Shown here: piece by piece, positions 53,811-64,000 of the stretch
Layout of the letters: every line of letters starts with the position of its first letter
Numbering within the stretch: the first letter of the stretch is position 1
Source of the DNA: Myxococcus xanthus
Lineage (GTDB): Bacteria > Myxococcota > Myxococcia > Myxococcales > Myxococcaceae
Assembly (NCBI RefSeq): GCF_013116825.1
Contig: NZ_JABFNS010000001.1
Span: forward strand, 114,571-178,570
Direction: 5' to 3'
DNA: 64,000 nt
The notes under the pieces: model-generated
What the model was told of the DNA's origin: nothing
Database searches by the model: none
What the model saw: the letters and a program-made list of their open reading frames with translations, nothing else
Translations under genes and position numbers: made by a program

Positions 53811-54899
53811 ATGGCTTCCATCGACCTCGCCACGCGGCTGGCTCGCATCACGCTCGACCTGTGCCGCATCCCCAGTCCCATCACCCAGGAAGGGCCCATC
53901 GCCGACCATGTGGAGCGCTGGGCGCTCCAGCACTTCCCGCGGGAAGAGGTGTTCCGGGTCGGCCACACGCTGCTGCTCGGCAAGCTGGAGGATGCGCGCC
54001 CCACGGTGGCCCTCATCGGGCACCTGGACACGGTTCCCGCGCACCCCAGCGACGCGGGCCGCGAGGCGCGCATCGAGGGCGAGCGCGTCTTCGGGCTGGG
54101 CGCCTCGGACATGAAGGGCGGCTTGGCGGTGATGATGGCGCTCGCGGAGGATTTGCGCCGCGACACGCTGCCCGTGAATCTGGCCTTCCTCTTCTACGAG
54201 CGCGAAGAGGGCGCCTACGCCGAAAGCGGCCTCATCCCGCTGTACGAGAAGCGGCCGGACCTGGCGAAGGTGCGGTTCGGCATCGCCATGGAGCCCACCG
54301 ACAGCGTGGTGCAGGTGGGCTGCGTCGGCTCCATGCAGGTCACCGTGCGCTTCACCGGGCGCAGCGCGCACTCCGCTCGGCCGTGGCAGGGGGAGAACGC
54401 CATCCACAAGGCGGGGCCGTTCCTCGCGGAGTTGCTCGGGCGTCAGCGCGTGGAGGTCAACGTCGCCGGCTTCCCGTTCTACGAGGTCATCAACGCCACG
54501 CTCGCCAAGGGGGGCCGCGCGCGCAACGTCATCCCCGAGTCCTTCGAGCTGAACCTCAACTACCGCTTCGCGCCGGGCAAGAGCATCGAACAGGCGAAGG
54601 CGGACGTGCACGCGCTCGTCGCCGGGCGGGCCGAGGTGGAGTTCACCGATGCGTCGCCCAGCGGCCCGGTGGTGGCGGGCAACCCGCTGTTCCAGAAGCT
54701 GATGGCCCTCACCGGCCTGCCCGCGGCCTCCAAGCAGGCCTGGACGGACGTCGCGCGCTTCGGCGAGTGGGGCGTGGATGCCATCAACTTCGGGCCCGGT
54801 GAGACGGCCCAGGCGCATCAGGCCAACGAGAGCGCGCCCATCCCGCCGCTCGCGGACGCGTACGAGAAGCTCGCGGCCTTCCTCAAGGGCGCGGGCTGA
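53811..54899 (+). CDS. dapE: succinyl-diaminopimelate desuccinylase
   Basis: This 362-residue M20 peptidase-type enzyme has the metal ligands in LIGHLDTVP, GASDMKGG and YEREEGAY, and a lid domain (VGCVGSMQVTVRFTGRSAHS). It removes succinate from N-succinyl-LL-diaminopimelate. With dapD in the same cluster the pathway assignment is strong. It is 25 bases downstream of the anti-sigma gene, so cotranscription is likely. Confidence 0.93.
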   Translation: MASIDLATRLARITLDLCRIPSPITQEGPIADHVERWALQHFPREEVFRVGHTLLLGKLEDARPTVALIGHLDTVPAHPSDAGREARIEGERVFGLGASDMKGGLAVMMALAEDLRRDTLPVNLAFLFYEREEGAYAESGLIPLYEKRPDLAKVRFGIAMEPTDSVVQVGCVGSMQVTVRFTGRSAHSARPWQGENAIHKAGPFLAELLGRQRVEVNVAGFPFYEVINATLAKGGRARNVIPESFELNLNYRFAPGKSIEQAKADVHALVAGRAEVEFTDASPSGPVVAGNPLFQKLMALTGLPAASKQAWTDVARFGEWGVDAINFGPGETAQAHQANESAPIPPLADAYEKLAAFLKGAG

Positions 54900-54917
54900 C
54901 GAGGACTCGTCGCGGGA

Positions 54918-54935
54918 CATGCCCTCCGGGGCATG
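54918..54935 (+). terminator. possible terminator after dapE
   Basis: CATGCCC and GGGCATG form a perfect 7-bp stem with the loop TCCG, 18 bases past the dapE stop. There is no U-run, so confidence is moderate at best. Confidence 0.45.
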
Positions 54936-55066
54936 ACGCCCGCGCGCGGTGCACGTCATTCGTCCGCTGTCGTTCAACTGCGTGCCTTCACCGCACACGC
55001 CCTGGCGTGCATGGGCGTACCCTGTCCATGCATCGCCTGCAGTCTTCCCCAACCGGAGCCGACTGA

Positions 55067-55468
55067 ATGACGAACGAGTCCGTCAATCCGCAGCTGACCG
55101 ACGATGTCTCTCCCTCCCCGGCGGAGGCGGGCCTTGCGCCCACGCCGCGGCGCCGCACCGCCACGAAGCGCAAGAGCGCTTCACGGACGGGCAGCACGCG
55201 GAAGTCCGCGCGCAAGGCCACCACCAAGCGGGGGACTCCGCGCGCGAAGAAGACGGCGGCGCGGGGGAAGACGGCCACCCGCAAGTCCGCCACGCGCAAG
55301 TCCGCCACGCGTGCCACCGGCCGCGGCGCGCGCAAGGCCACCCCGCGGAAGACGGGGACGGCGGGGCGGACCGCCCGCAAGTCGGGGACGCGCGGCGCCG
55401 CGACGAAGCGGACCACCACGCGTGGCGGCGCCCGGAAGTCGCCGGCCCGGCGCACGACGCGCCGCTGA
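55067..55468 (+). CDS. histone H1-like basic Lys/Arg/Thr/Ser-rich protein
   Basis: This 133-residue protein is strongly basic from residue 28 on, with repeats such as TRKSATRKSATRATGRG and KKTAARGKTATRKS. The first 27 residues are acidic/polar. Such low-complexity proteins resemble histone H1-like DNA-binding proteins (HctB/AlgP tail type) that compact DNA. No fold beyond disorder is expected. A strong hairpin terminator follows. Confidence 0.75.
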   Translation: MTNESVNPQLTDDVSPSPAEAGLAPTPRRRTATKRKSASRTGSTRKSARKATTKRGTPRAKKTAARGKTATRKSATRKSATRATGRGARKATPRKTGTAGRTARKSGTRGAATKRTTTRGGARKSPARRTTRR

Positions 55469-55487
55469 GGCGTTCCGCGGACAATCA

Positions 55488-55526
55488 CTTCAGGGCCATG
55501 GGGGCTGGACTCCCATGGCCCTGAAG
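55488..55526. terminator. strong bidirectional rho-independent terminator
   Basis: CTTCAGGGCCATGGG and CCCATGGCCCTGAAG are perfect 15-bp arms with a 9-base loop, followed by CGTTTTC on the plus strand. It lies between the converging histone-like and propeller lipoprotein genes. Confidence 0.85.
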
Positions 55527-55542
55527 CGTTTTCAGGCGCCGC

Positions 55543-57087
55543 TCAGCGCTTCAGCCGCAGCAGGAAGACATCGCTGCGCGCGAAGCTCTGGCGTCCGGTG
55601 CCGAAGTCCGTCTCGCGGTCCGTGTGGCCGAAGAGGAAGACATCCCCGTCGGGCAGCACGCCCATGGAGGAAATGGCTTCCATGCCATACAGCTCGCCTC
55701 TCGGCCGGGGCGACTCCGACAGGAACATCGTCGTGAGAAGCGACGTGCCCGCCGCGTCGTAGCGCAGGGCCACGGGCTGCGCCGAGCCCATGCCGTCCTT
55801 GCCCGCAGCGCCGTTCTCGATGCGGTTGTAGGTGAAGCCCGCCACCATCAGCTCTCCGGAGGGCGCCAGCGCGACCGCGTCCACCTGGAGCCCGTCCCCC
55901 AGTCCCTTGGCCCAGGTCTCCTGGCCTTCCGCCTTGGCGGAGACGACGAAGGGGGTGTCCCGGAACGCATGCCCCGGCACCTGCATGTCACCCCAGCGCA
56001 CGGTGCCCAGGAATGGGCCCGCGGCCACCACGGTGCCCTCGCTGTCGATCGCCACGTCGCGCATGGTGCCACGTGCCTGGCTCATGGCCTTGGTCCACGT
56101 CAGCGAGCCCTGCTGGTAGAGCGCGACGAAGGGACTTCCGCTTTCGGCGGCGCTCACCTGCTGACTGCCGAAGCGCACCGTGCCCTCGTACTGGCCGCCC
56201 ACCGCCATGCGCCCGGCGCCATCCACCGCCAGCGTCGTGAGCGCCACGCGCCCGCCCCCCTGGGGCTGGCCCACGGACACGGCGGACTCGGCCAGCCCGC
56301 CGTGGGCGTATGTCACCACCACCGCGCCAGCGCCGGTGACGCCGTTGCCGAAGTCCGTGCTGCCCGGCGTGTTGAAGGCCACCAGCGTCCGTCCCTGGGT
56401 GTCCACCGCCAGGTCCGCCACCGCGAGGCCGGTGCCCGCGGGCGTGTTCGTCCACAGGACGTTGCCGTCCGCGTCCATCCGGACCACGAAGGTGCCATCC
56501 CCCAGCTTGTGACTGAGGAGGTCCAGGACGCCCTCCGTGGTGCCGGCGATGACGATGCCGCCCGCCGGGTCCGCGGCGATGCGGCCCTGGACGAACGCGC
56601 GCATCTCCAGCGGCACCTCCGGGGCCCTCACGTTGAAGGCCTTCTGCCAGCGCGGCTCGCCCGTGGGCGCGCGCCGTGTCAGCACCAGCTTCGCCCGGTT
56701 ATCCGTGGGCTGAAGGCTGTCCAGGTCATCGATGTCATGCAGCGACAACGTGAGGAGGTCGCCGCTGGCATCCACCGCCGCGCCCAGCGCCAGGTCGTCC
56801 TGGGGCGTGCCCTCGCGCTGCATCCACAGCGTGCTGCCCGGCCCCAGTGGCGGCGGCGGCGGACGCGGCGGTGGCGGGGGCACGCCGGGTGGCCTCTCTT
56901 CCGGAGGTAGCTCCGGACCAGGTGCTTCTTCGGGAGGCGCGACGCAGTCCCCCGTGGGGTCCTCCGCACAGCGCTCCTCGCCGGGACGCTCGCTCGTGCT
57001 GTTCCCGCCACAGCCCAGCCACAACCCCGCCCCACCCAGAACCGCCGCACTCACGACGGTCCGGCCCCATCGCCACGCTGGATGCAT
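55543..57087 (-). CDS. beta-propeller-type lipoprotein
   Basis: From ATG 57087 the 514-residue protein has a lipoprotein signal (lipobox LGCGG near residue 26), a Pro-rich linker (APPEEAPGPELPPEERPPG), then repeated ~50-residue blades such as GTFVVRMDADGNVLWTN and SEGTVVAAGPFLGTVRWGD. Such SBBP-like repeats make six- or seven-bladed propellers. Function unknown; probably a surface lipoprotein. GGGGGGA precedes the start. Confidence 0.8.
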   Translation of the reverse strand: MHPAWRWGRTVVSAAVLGGAGLWLGCGGNSTSERPGEERCAEDPTGDCVAPPEEAPGPELPPEERPPGVPPPPPRPPPPPLGPGSTLWMQREGTPQDDLALGAAVDASGDLLTLSLHDIDDLDSLQPTDNRAKLVLTRRAPTGEPRWQKAFNVRAPEVPLEMRAFVQGRIAADPAGGIVIAGTTEGVLDLLSHKLGDGTFVVRMDADGNVLWTNTPAGTGLAVADLAVDTQGRTLVAFNTPGSTDFGNGVTGAGAVVVTYAHGGLAESAVSVGQPQGGGRVALTTLAVDGAGRMAVGGQYEGTVRFGSQQVSAAESGSPFVALYQQGSLTWTKAMSQARGTMRDVAIDSEGTVVAAGPFLGTVRWGDMQVPGHAFRDTPFVVSAKAEGQETWAKGLGDGLQVDAVALAPSGELMVAGFTYNRIENGAAGKDGMGSAQPVALRYDAAGTSLLTTMFLSESPRPRGELYGMEAISSMGVLPDGDVFLFGHTDRETDFGTGRQSFARSDVFLLRLKR

Positions 57088-57281
57088 GCAGTCCCCCCGC
57101 TTCGCCCAGGGGAGGGTCGGCATGCGTGTCTGTGTCAGCAACACCCACTGGGGCGTTTGCCTGCCTGGCCGCCGGAGGCGTGTGACGACCCGGCTGACCG
57201 TGGGAAATGTCGCCCCGAAGGTGGCACTTCCGTTGCCCCATCAGGGGCCTGGGGGGCCATGGCCGTGGCGCTCGAGGTGCC

Positions 57282-58523
57282 TCAGCGCCAGAAGCCCACG
57301 GACAGGCCCACGTTGGTGTAGCGGCGCGCCAGGTCGAAGGAGGCCGTCACGGACCAGTCCTCCCAGTAGCGGAAGACGAACACCTCGAATCCGCCGGTGA
57401 CGTGGGGGCGCGCGGGCCGCTTGTCGAACGGGGACGGCTCCGCGTACGCGCCGGCCCGCAGCCGAATCATGCCCGGCACCGTGTCATGCTCCACGCCGAT
57501 GCGCGGCGCGAAGGAGGTGCCCTTGCCCACCGTGGCCTCGTCCGCCGTGGACGCGAAGGTGCGCGCGGGCACCGCGTTGTCCACGCTGGAGATGAGGTCC
57601 ACCTGGGCGCTGATGAGCCAGCGGCCCGCGGGCGCGTCCAGGGGCTCGGCTTCGGGCACCGGCAGCGCGTCTCCCTCCACGAGGAGCTGCCGCCGTGCCG
57701 CGGGAGACAGCCGGTTGTAGCGCTCCGCGCCTTCGCCCAGCCGCCAACTGGCGCCCACGGACAGCACGGCGGGGGACACCACCGCGCCGAAGAGGGTCCG
57801 CCCCGCCAACTCCGGGAGCTGGTTCGGCTCGCGCCGCCAGTCTCCCACCACCTCCGGCCGCACCGTCACGCCCATGCGCCACGGGCGCCCATGCGGCCGG
57901 TACAGGATGTCCACCGCCACGCCCGTGTCGCCGTAGCGCAGGTCCGTGCCTCCGGAGTCCAGCCGGAAGGAGGCCTGCGCCGCGTAGATGCCCAGCGCGA
58001 GGATGAAGTCGTCCTGGCCAAAGGACATGGCCCCCGCCAGCACCGACTGCGTGAGCGACACGCGGATGCGCTCACCGGGCCCCGCGCACGCGGCCGTGGC
58101 GCAGTAGGACACCACGCTGTTGCGCATCGCGAAGCCGATGCCGAAGCGCTTGTACTGGAGCAGCAGGCCGCCCAGCAACTGCCGGCTGTCGTGGGACTCG
58201 TCGGGCTGCCCGTCGTTGTCCACGTCCCGCTTGCGCGAGCCGGTGAAGGGCAGGTCCAACCAGGACAGGGTGACGCCCAAATCCCAGTCCTTCTCCAAGG
58301 CCGGACCCCGGTGCGCCAGCGAGGCCAGGTTGCTGGGCAGCCCCGCGGCGCCCTCGGCGATGCCCACGTACGCGCCGCCCATCGCCACCATGCGCGCGGA
58401 GCCCAGCAGCGCGCCGGGGTTGAGGTACAGCCGCTCCGGGCGAGGCTCCAGCGGCGGGGGCGTCTCCTGCGCCCATGCCGCGGATGTGGCGCCCAGTACC
58501 AGCGCGCACCCGAACGCTTTCAT
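57282..58523 (-). CDS. outer-membrane beta-barrel protein (FadL/PorV-like)
   Basis: The 413-residue protein starts with a signal peptide (MKAFGCALVLGATSAAWAQ). LYLNPGALLGSARMVAMGGA then GIAEGAAGLPSNLASLAHR is the segment typical of PorV/FadL-type outer-membrane proteins (NPA-like with AMGGA). The rest is alternating beta strands, ending NVGLSVGFWR. It probably moves hydrophobic compounds or exports proteins; role unknown. Upstream on the same strand, 47 bases away, is phhB. Confidence 0.8.
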   Translation of the reverse strand: MKAFGCALVLGATSAAWAQETPPPLEPRPERLYLNPGALLGSARMVAMGGAYVGIAEGAAGLPSNLASLAHRGPALEKDWDLGVTLSWLDLPFTGSRKRDVDNDGQPDESHDSRQLLGGLLLQYKRFGIGFAMRNSVVSYCATAACAGPGERIRVSLTQSVLAGAMSFGQDDFILALGIYAAQASFRLDSGGTDLRYGDTGVAVDILYRPHGRPWRMGVTVRPEVVGDWRREPNQLPELAGRTLFGAVVSPAVLSVGASWRLGEGAERYNRLSPAARRQLLVEGDALPVPEAEPLDAPAGRWLISAQVDLISSVDNAVPARTFASTADEATVGKGTSFAPRIGVEHDTVPGMIRLRAGAYAEPSPFDKRPARPHVTGGFEVFVFRYWEDWSVTASFDLARRYTNVGLSVGFWR

Positions 58524-58570
58524 CCCCCCGCCACCGCGTCCTGCCGGACGCGCCACCGACCTGGAGGGAC

Positions 58571-58882
58571 TCACCGAGCGCGCGTGGCCTCCGTGAAGAG
58601 GCGGTCCGCCTCGGCGGCCAGCGCGGTGTCGCGGGCGGTGAGGCCCCCGGCGTCGTGGGTGACGAGCGCCAGCGTCACCTTGCGCCAGCGGATGTCGATG
58701 TCCGGGTGGTGGTCCGCCTTCTCCGCCGCCTGCGCCACCTGCTCCACGAAGGCGATGCCGGCGAGGAAGGTGGGGGTCTCGAAGGTGCGGCGAATCATCC
58801 CGCCCTCGTGCTTCCACTCGGTGTGCTGCGAGAGGAAGGACTGGAGCGCCTCGGGTGCGAGCAGCGTGGGTCTGGAAGCCAT
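58571..58882 (-). CDS. phhB: pterin-4a-carbinolamine dehydratase
   Basis: This 103-residue protein carries the family motif KADHHPDIDIRW, the catalytic His pair included, and has the usual length. It dehydrates the 4a-hydroxy-pterin made by aromatic amino acid hydroxylases; no hydroxylase gene is in the window. In some bacteria such proteins have other cofactor-related roles. No promoter was resolved. Confidence 0.93.
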   Translation of the reverse strand: MASRPTLLAPEALQSFLSQHTEWKHEGGMIRRTFETPTFLAGIAFVEQVAQAAEKADHHPDIDIRWRKVTLALVTHDAGGLTARDTALAAEADRLFTEATRAR

Positions 58883-58935
58883 GGCCGCCTTTCTACCCGC
58901 TCCCAGGCTTGAGGGAAGACACCCGCCGTCCATCG

Positions 58936-60293
58936 TCATGGGGTGGACGGCCGCGCGTACACTTTCACGCCGTACAGAATGTTCCAGTGCTCCAGGTGGA
59001 AGTAGCGCCCACCGACGAAGGGAGGCTTGCGCCTTTCCGGAGACGGCAGCAGCTCCAGGACGACGGTGCCCGTCTCCGCGCGCCAGCGGGGCACGGCGTA
59101 GGGCCTCGAGACACCGACGGCCGGCGACACCACGGGGAGTCCGAAGCCCGTCGTCCGCAGACGCTCGGCGCCCTGCAACTGGAAGGAGGAGGTCATCTCC
59201 AGGACGCCGTCCAGGCGCAGGCGGCCGCTCGCCGCCGAGTACCGGAGCAGCTCCAGGTTCTGCGTGCCGGAGGCGGCGCGCGCCCACAACACCCCCTCTT
59301 CGTGGCCCACGGGCAGACCGGGGACGCTGTGGCAGGGCTCGTCGGGGACGGGCCGCGGCGCGCCCGCGGCGTCGAGCTGGTAGGGGCAGGCCTGGATGGC
59401 CAGGGTGGCGGGCGCTGGCGCCTCGGCGATGCGGACCACCAGAAGCCGCTCGCCCGCGCGCATCAGCAGCGAGGGGAGGTCATCGCTGAACGTGGCCAGC
59501 CGCGAGGGGCGAACGGGGGTGGAGCCCATGGCGCGCAGCCCCTCCTCCTCCGAGAAGGCGTAGCGGTGCAGATGCGTTTCATCCAGCAGCAGCAACTCCG
59601 TCGCGGTGGCGAGCCGCGCATGGGGCGGCGCATCGGCGGGCGCGCCCGTGGCGGGGAAGGGCGCATCGGCGGAGGTCGCGAGGGGCCCGCTTCCCATGTC
59701 GACATAGCGGCGCACCCGGCCGGCCTCCGTCACCCACACCACGTCGCCGGCCACGACGGCGGGGGCGAAGTAGTCACCCAGGGGCTGGGGCTCCTGGTCC
59801 GGCGTGCGCAGCGCCTGGCTGCCGCACAGCCACGTTCCCGACGACGTCCGGTCCACGCTGGGGCACTCCACCACGGTGGACAAATCCGCCAGGGGCGCCT
59901 GGGCGCTGTGGTCCTCCACCACGTAGAGGGAGGACTGGCGGACGCTGCCCACCGGAGAGAAGGAGACGACGAGGTGATGGCGCCCCGTCTGCTCCGGCGT
60001 GAACCGCACGACGGCGGACGCCCCATGCCCCGCCAGCTTCGCGGTGGCGGGGAGCACGCGGTTCTGAGGGTCCCTCACCTCCACGGAGACGGACTGCGCC
60101 CGCTCGTCCTGCGAGGCGCCACACCTGCTGAAGACGCCGTGGACGGTGAGCGCCTGCGGCTGGCCCACGCCGACCATGGCGCCGTCGAAGAGAGGGGAGG
60201 GCGCGTGCTCCTCGCAAGGGCCCATGGGGCACCCCACCCCGGTGCCCACCGCCAGCAGCGCCGTCAGCAACCGAAGGACGTGGGGGGCCTGTC

Positions 60294-60297
<4 letters not shown>
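58936..60297 (-). CDS. hypothetical lipoprotein, translationally coupled to glpK
   Basis: From GTG 60297 the 453-residue protein has a lipoprotein signal ending TGVGC. The start overlaps the glpK stop by 4 bases (GTGA). The body is beta-rich with an Ig-like N-terminal part (GASAVVRFTPEQTGRHHLVV) and possible propeller blades (GDVVWVTEAGRVRRY). No known family. The overlap implies co-expression with glycerol kinase, perhaps as a surface protein of glycerol use, though the biochemical link is unknown. Confidence 0.78.
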
Positions 60298-61784
<1,487 letters not shown>

Positions 61785-61842
61785 GGGGTGTGCCCTCCCT
61801 ATGGTGGATGCCAGCGGGGAGGAACCCTACTCCAGTCGAGGG

Positions 61843-61869
61843 GCCGGGCAGGCGGGCTTCCTGCCCGGC
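61843..61869 (-). terminator. hairpin, probable terminator or processing site
   Basis: GCCGGGCAGG and CCTGCCCGGC are perfect 10-bp arms with a 7-base loop, between the small Gly/Arg-rich protein and glpK. No U-run, so it may only attenuate. Confidence 0.5.
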
Positions 61870-61876
61870 GGCGCGG

Positions 61877-62101
61877 CTAGTAGCCGTAGGGGCGCCGGTT
61901 TCCGAGCACCTTCCGGAGGCCGAGCGCGGCCAGCCCGCCCAGGGCGATGCGGCCCAGCGAGCTGCCGAACACGCCGCTCGAGGCCGCCCGGCCGCGGCCA
62001 TGACCGCCGTGGCCCCGGCGTCCATACCTGCTCCGGCCACGGCTCCATCCACCGAAGCCCGAGCTGCGACGATTCCCCAGGATGTTGTCCAGTAGCGACA
62101 T
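61877..62101 (-). CDS. small hypothetical Gly/Arg-rich protein
   Basis: The 74-residue protein begins MSLLDNILGNRRSSGFGGWS after an AGAGGAGCCACC ribosome-binding site. The middle is Gly/Arg/His-rich (YGRRGHGGHGRGR); the C-terminus (SLGRIALGGLAALGLRKVL) is a short helix. It may bind nucleic acid or a membrane; no family known. Confidence 0.65.
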   Translation of the reverse strand: MSLLDNILGNRRSSGFGGWSRGRSRYGRRGHGGHGRGRAASSGVFGSSLGRIALGGLAALGLRKVLGNRRPYGY

Positions 62102-62221
62102 GGTGGCTCCTCTGTTCGTCGATGCGTTGAGCGCCCCGCCGGGGCGGAGATGCCCCCGCGGGCGCGGAGTGCCCTCAAGTTGACGCTTCCCTCCGCCGGG
62201 GGCAGCCCTGGCCGAAGGAAG

Positions 62222-62254
62222 TGCCTCCCGGGCCCCCTGGTGGGCCGGGAGGCA
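62222..62254 (-). terminator. terminator hairpin of the propeller lipoprotein gene
   Basis: TGCCTCCCGGGCCC and GGGCCGGGAGGCA pair over 13 bp with one bulge, 14 bases past the stop. CTTCCTTC follows on the minus strand, weakly pyrimidine-rich. Confidence 0.55.
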
Positions 62255-62268
62255 GCCAGGCGGTCTGC

Positions 62269-63909
62269 CTACTTCCCGCTGTAGATGCCGATGGCGCCGG
62301 GGCGGGCGATGGCGCCCGCCGCGTCCCGCTGGGCCTTGAAGGCCACCAGCACCTTGCGCGCGTCACCGCTGCCCACCACCTGGATGTCCCAGACGGGCAG
62401 GGCGGACAGCCCTCCGAGCGCCGGGTTGTGGCTGACGAACGTCCCCTCGCGGTGCATGCGCGTCAGGCCCTTGCCCCAGAGGTGGCCAATCCAGAGGCTG
62501 CCGTCGCGCGGGTCCAGCTCCAGCGAGGAGATGTTGCGGTCGCCGTCGCCCTCCAAGAGGTATCCCGTCACCAGCCCGGCGTCGCTCAGCTTCGCCAGGC
62601 CCCACTCGAAGCTGGACACCCAGACGGTGCCATCGGGCATCAGCGCCAGGTCGCTCACCAGGTCGTCCTTGCGCTGCGCGTGGGTGGGGAACTGGGGTTC
62701 GGCCACGGCGTCAGGCCACAGGTCGATGCGGTTGGCGGCGTGCTTCTTCTCCTCGCTCTGCTTGCGCGCCGCCTCGAAGTTCCATGGCGCGCCGGTGCCT
62801 ACGTGGCCCACGGCGTTGGTCATGATTTTGAACCGCGTGGTCCGGATGTGCGTGCCCAGCCAGACGTCGCCGTCGGGCCGCACGGCCACGCCCCAGACGT
62901 CTCCGGCGAGCCGGCTGGCCTCGCTGGTGCCGTCGCCCATCGCGATGGCGGGATGGACGTGCTCCATGACGCCGAACTTGCAGCGCTGGCGGTTCTCGGC
63001 CCCCATGTAGACCCACGCGTTGGCGGCGACGACCTCGGCGTTGGAGCACGCCTCGCCGCCCTGGTAGTCGGGCTCGCCCCACGCCAGGCCGTGGTTGGCC
63101 GCGAACCACAGGCTGTTTCGTGCCTTGTCCCAGACGATGCGGTTCACCGAGCAGAGCTTCTCGCGGTGGCCATAGCCGGGCACGGAGTGCGCGGGAGAGT
63201 GGAGGTCGTAGTGCACCACGCGGAGCGTTCCGTCCGCCTGGAGCTCCACGCGGTCCGCGTCACCGCTCTTGAAGATGGCGGGGTCCTCGAACACGCCGGG
63301 GGCCTTGTAGAACTCGCTCTCGCAGTTGGGCCGGCCCTCATAGCCGACGAAGACGGTGCCCGCGGGGCCACCCGTCACCGAGAGGACCTTGAGGTAGCGC
63401 GCTTCGGGCGCCGGGTCCTTGCCCTTCCACGGCGCCCACGGCTTCAGGCCGTCCGCCAGGGTGTAGCAACGCAGGGCGGTGGCGCCCGGACGCAGGAGGC
63501 ACAGGCCGTCCTCGCCGCCCGCGACCCAGATGTTGCCTCCCTCGTCCTGGGTGACACCCAGGACCTCGCGAGGGCCGCCCTCGGCGGTACCCCAGAAGCG
63601 CCAGTTCGCGCTGTCGGGAGGAATGGGGTCGCCGCCGTCCATGGGACCGTTCGTGCCCGCGTCGGGCTCCACCGGGGGTGGGTCCACGGGCGTCCCCGAG
63701 TCCGGAACCTCTCCACCCACGGGCGGCGGCTCCTCACCTTCGCCCGGTGGTGGCTCTCCGGGTGGCTCGGTGGGGGGTGGTTCGTTCCCTTCGTCAATCC
63801 CATCGTCTGTGGACGGCGGCGCCTGGAGCTGCTCGCCGCCATGGCAGCTCAGCAGCAACGTCAGCCCGAGCACGCCCGCCCACCATCTGCCCTGTCCAAG
63901 TCCGCTCAT
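62269..63909 (-). CDS. propeller-type lipoprotein
   Basis: This 546-residue protein has a lipoprotein signal (lipobox LLSC) and a long Pro/Glu-rich linker (residues 30-95). The rest has propeller-like blades with sensor-type phrases (GNIWVAGGEDGLCLLRPG, DGDVWLGTHIRTTRFK, DGSLWIGHLWGKGLTRMHRE) like the periplasmic propeller repeats of hybrid sensors. It carries no kinase. Probably a surface protein; function unknown. The window ends 91 bases upstream. Confidence 0.8.
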   Translation of the reverse strand: MSGLGQGRWWAGVLGLTLLLSCHGGEQLQAPPSTDDGIDEGNEPPPTEPPGEPPPGEGEEPPPVGGEVPDSGTPVDPPPVEPDAGTNGPMDGGDPIPPDSANWRFWGTAEGGPREVLGVTQDEGGNIWVAGGEDGLCLLRPGATALRCYTLADGLKPWAPWKGKDPAPEARYLKVLSVTGGPAGTVFVGYEGRPNCESEFYKAPGVFEDPAIFKSGDADRVELQADGTLRVVHYDLHSPAHSVPGYGHREKLCSVNRIVWDKARNSLWFAANHGLAWGEPDYQGGEACSNAEVVAANAWVYMGAENRQRCKFGVMEHVHPAIAMGDGTSEASRLAGDVWGVAVRPDGDVWLGTHIRTTRFKIMTNAVGHVGTGAPWNFEAARKQSEEKKHAANRIDLWPDAVAEPQFPTHAQRKDDLVSDLALMPDGTVWVSSFEWGLAKLSDAGLVTGYLLEGDGDRNISSLELDPRDGSLWIGHLWGKGLTRMHREGTFVSHNPALGGLSALPVWDIQVVGSGDARKVLVAFKAQRDAAGAIARPGAIGIYSGK

Positions 63910-64000
63910 ACCTGGGTCCGCCTCCGGCGTCTGTCTTTGGACGCGTTACTTCGCGTCCTGACTTCAGAGGCAAGCAGGGTGCCAGGGGGGAAAGCCGGGC

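Overview
The window is a gene-dense, very GC-rich (about 70%) chromosomal segment typical of a myxobacterium of the Myxococcus/Corallococcus type. Support for this includes strong third-position GC bias, many lipoproteins and beta-propeller proteins, GTG/TTG starts, and families common in Myxococcales (DUF2804, DUF6986, DUF2171-like, bestrophin-like UPF0187). No tRNA, rRNA, insertion sequence, prophage or CRISPR array was found. The assignment rests on composition and gene content only.

Layout. 1-9.5 kb: the 3' end of a TAP-like hydrolase, a NatAB-type ABC exporter, a DUF2804 protein, a lipoprotein, a DUF6986 aldolase-like protein overlapping an M1 aminopeptidase, and a small metalloprotease. 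9.5-16.3 kb: an outer-membrane protein/lipoprotein pair, a DUF2156 (MprF-like) membrane protein, a DUF2171-like protein, a decayed cytochrome c gene, an acyltransferase, a bestrophin and a 2-oxoglutarate dioxygenase. 16.7-26.2 kb: a prolyl oligopeptidase, the Hen1-Pnkp RNA-repair pair, and two lipoprotein hydrolases. 26.2-35 kb: a cysteine-poor ribosomal protein S4 paralogue behind a Fur/Zur-like box, a MATE pump, an alcohol dehydrogenase, PEP synthase, an SBF transporter and an HsdR-N-type nuclease-like protein. 35-43 kb: an MmyB-type regulator, VOC protein, second bestrophin, DUF378, LysR/dehydrogenase pair, GST and MreB. 43-50.7 kb: a protein with LEA-like 11-residue repeats, a Kef-type antiporter, a glycosyltransferase and a PLP decarboxylase. 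50.7-55.5 kb: a SelW-like selenoprotein, then dapD, an orphan ChrR-like anti-sigma factor and dapE, and a histone-H1-like basic protein. 55.5-64 kb: beta-propeller and other lipoproteins, an outer-membrane barrel, pterin-carbinolamine dehydratase and glycerol kinase.

The most notable item is at 50895-51131. An in-frame TGA lies in a CxxU motif of a complete Rdx/SelW-family protein, followed by a perfect 7-bp G+C stem with a GU-containing loop at bacterial-SECIS distance. Ordinary gene calling would miss or truncate this gene. Other points of interest are the Zn-free S4 paralogue with its Fur-family operator, the cytochrome c gene that lost a haem cysteine and an internal segment, the 11-mer repeat protein, the inverted-topology DUF2156 protein, and the anti-sigma factor sitting between two lysine/diaminopimelate genes without a sigma factor.
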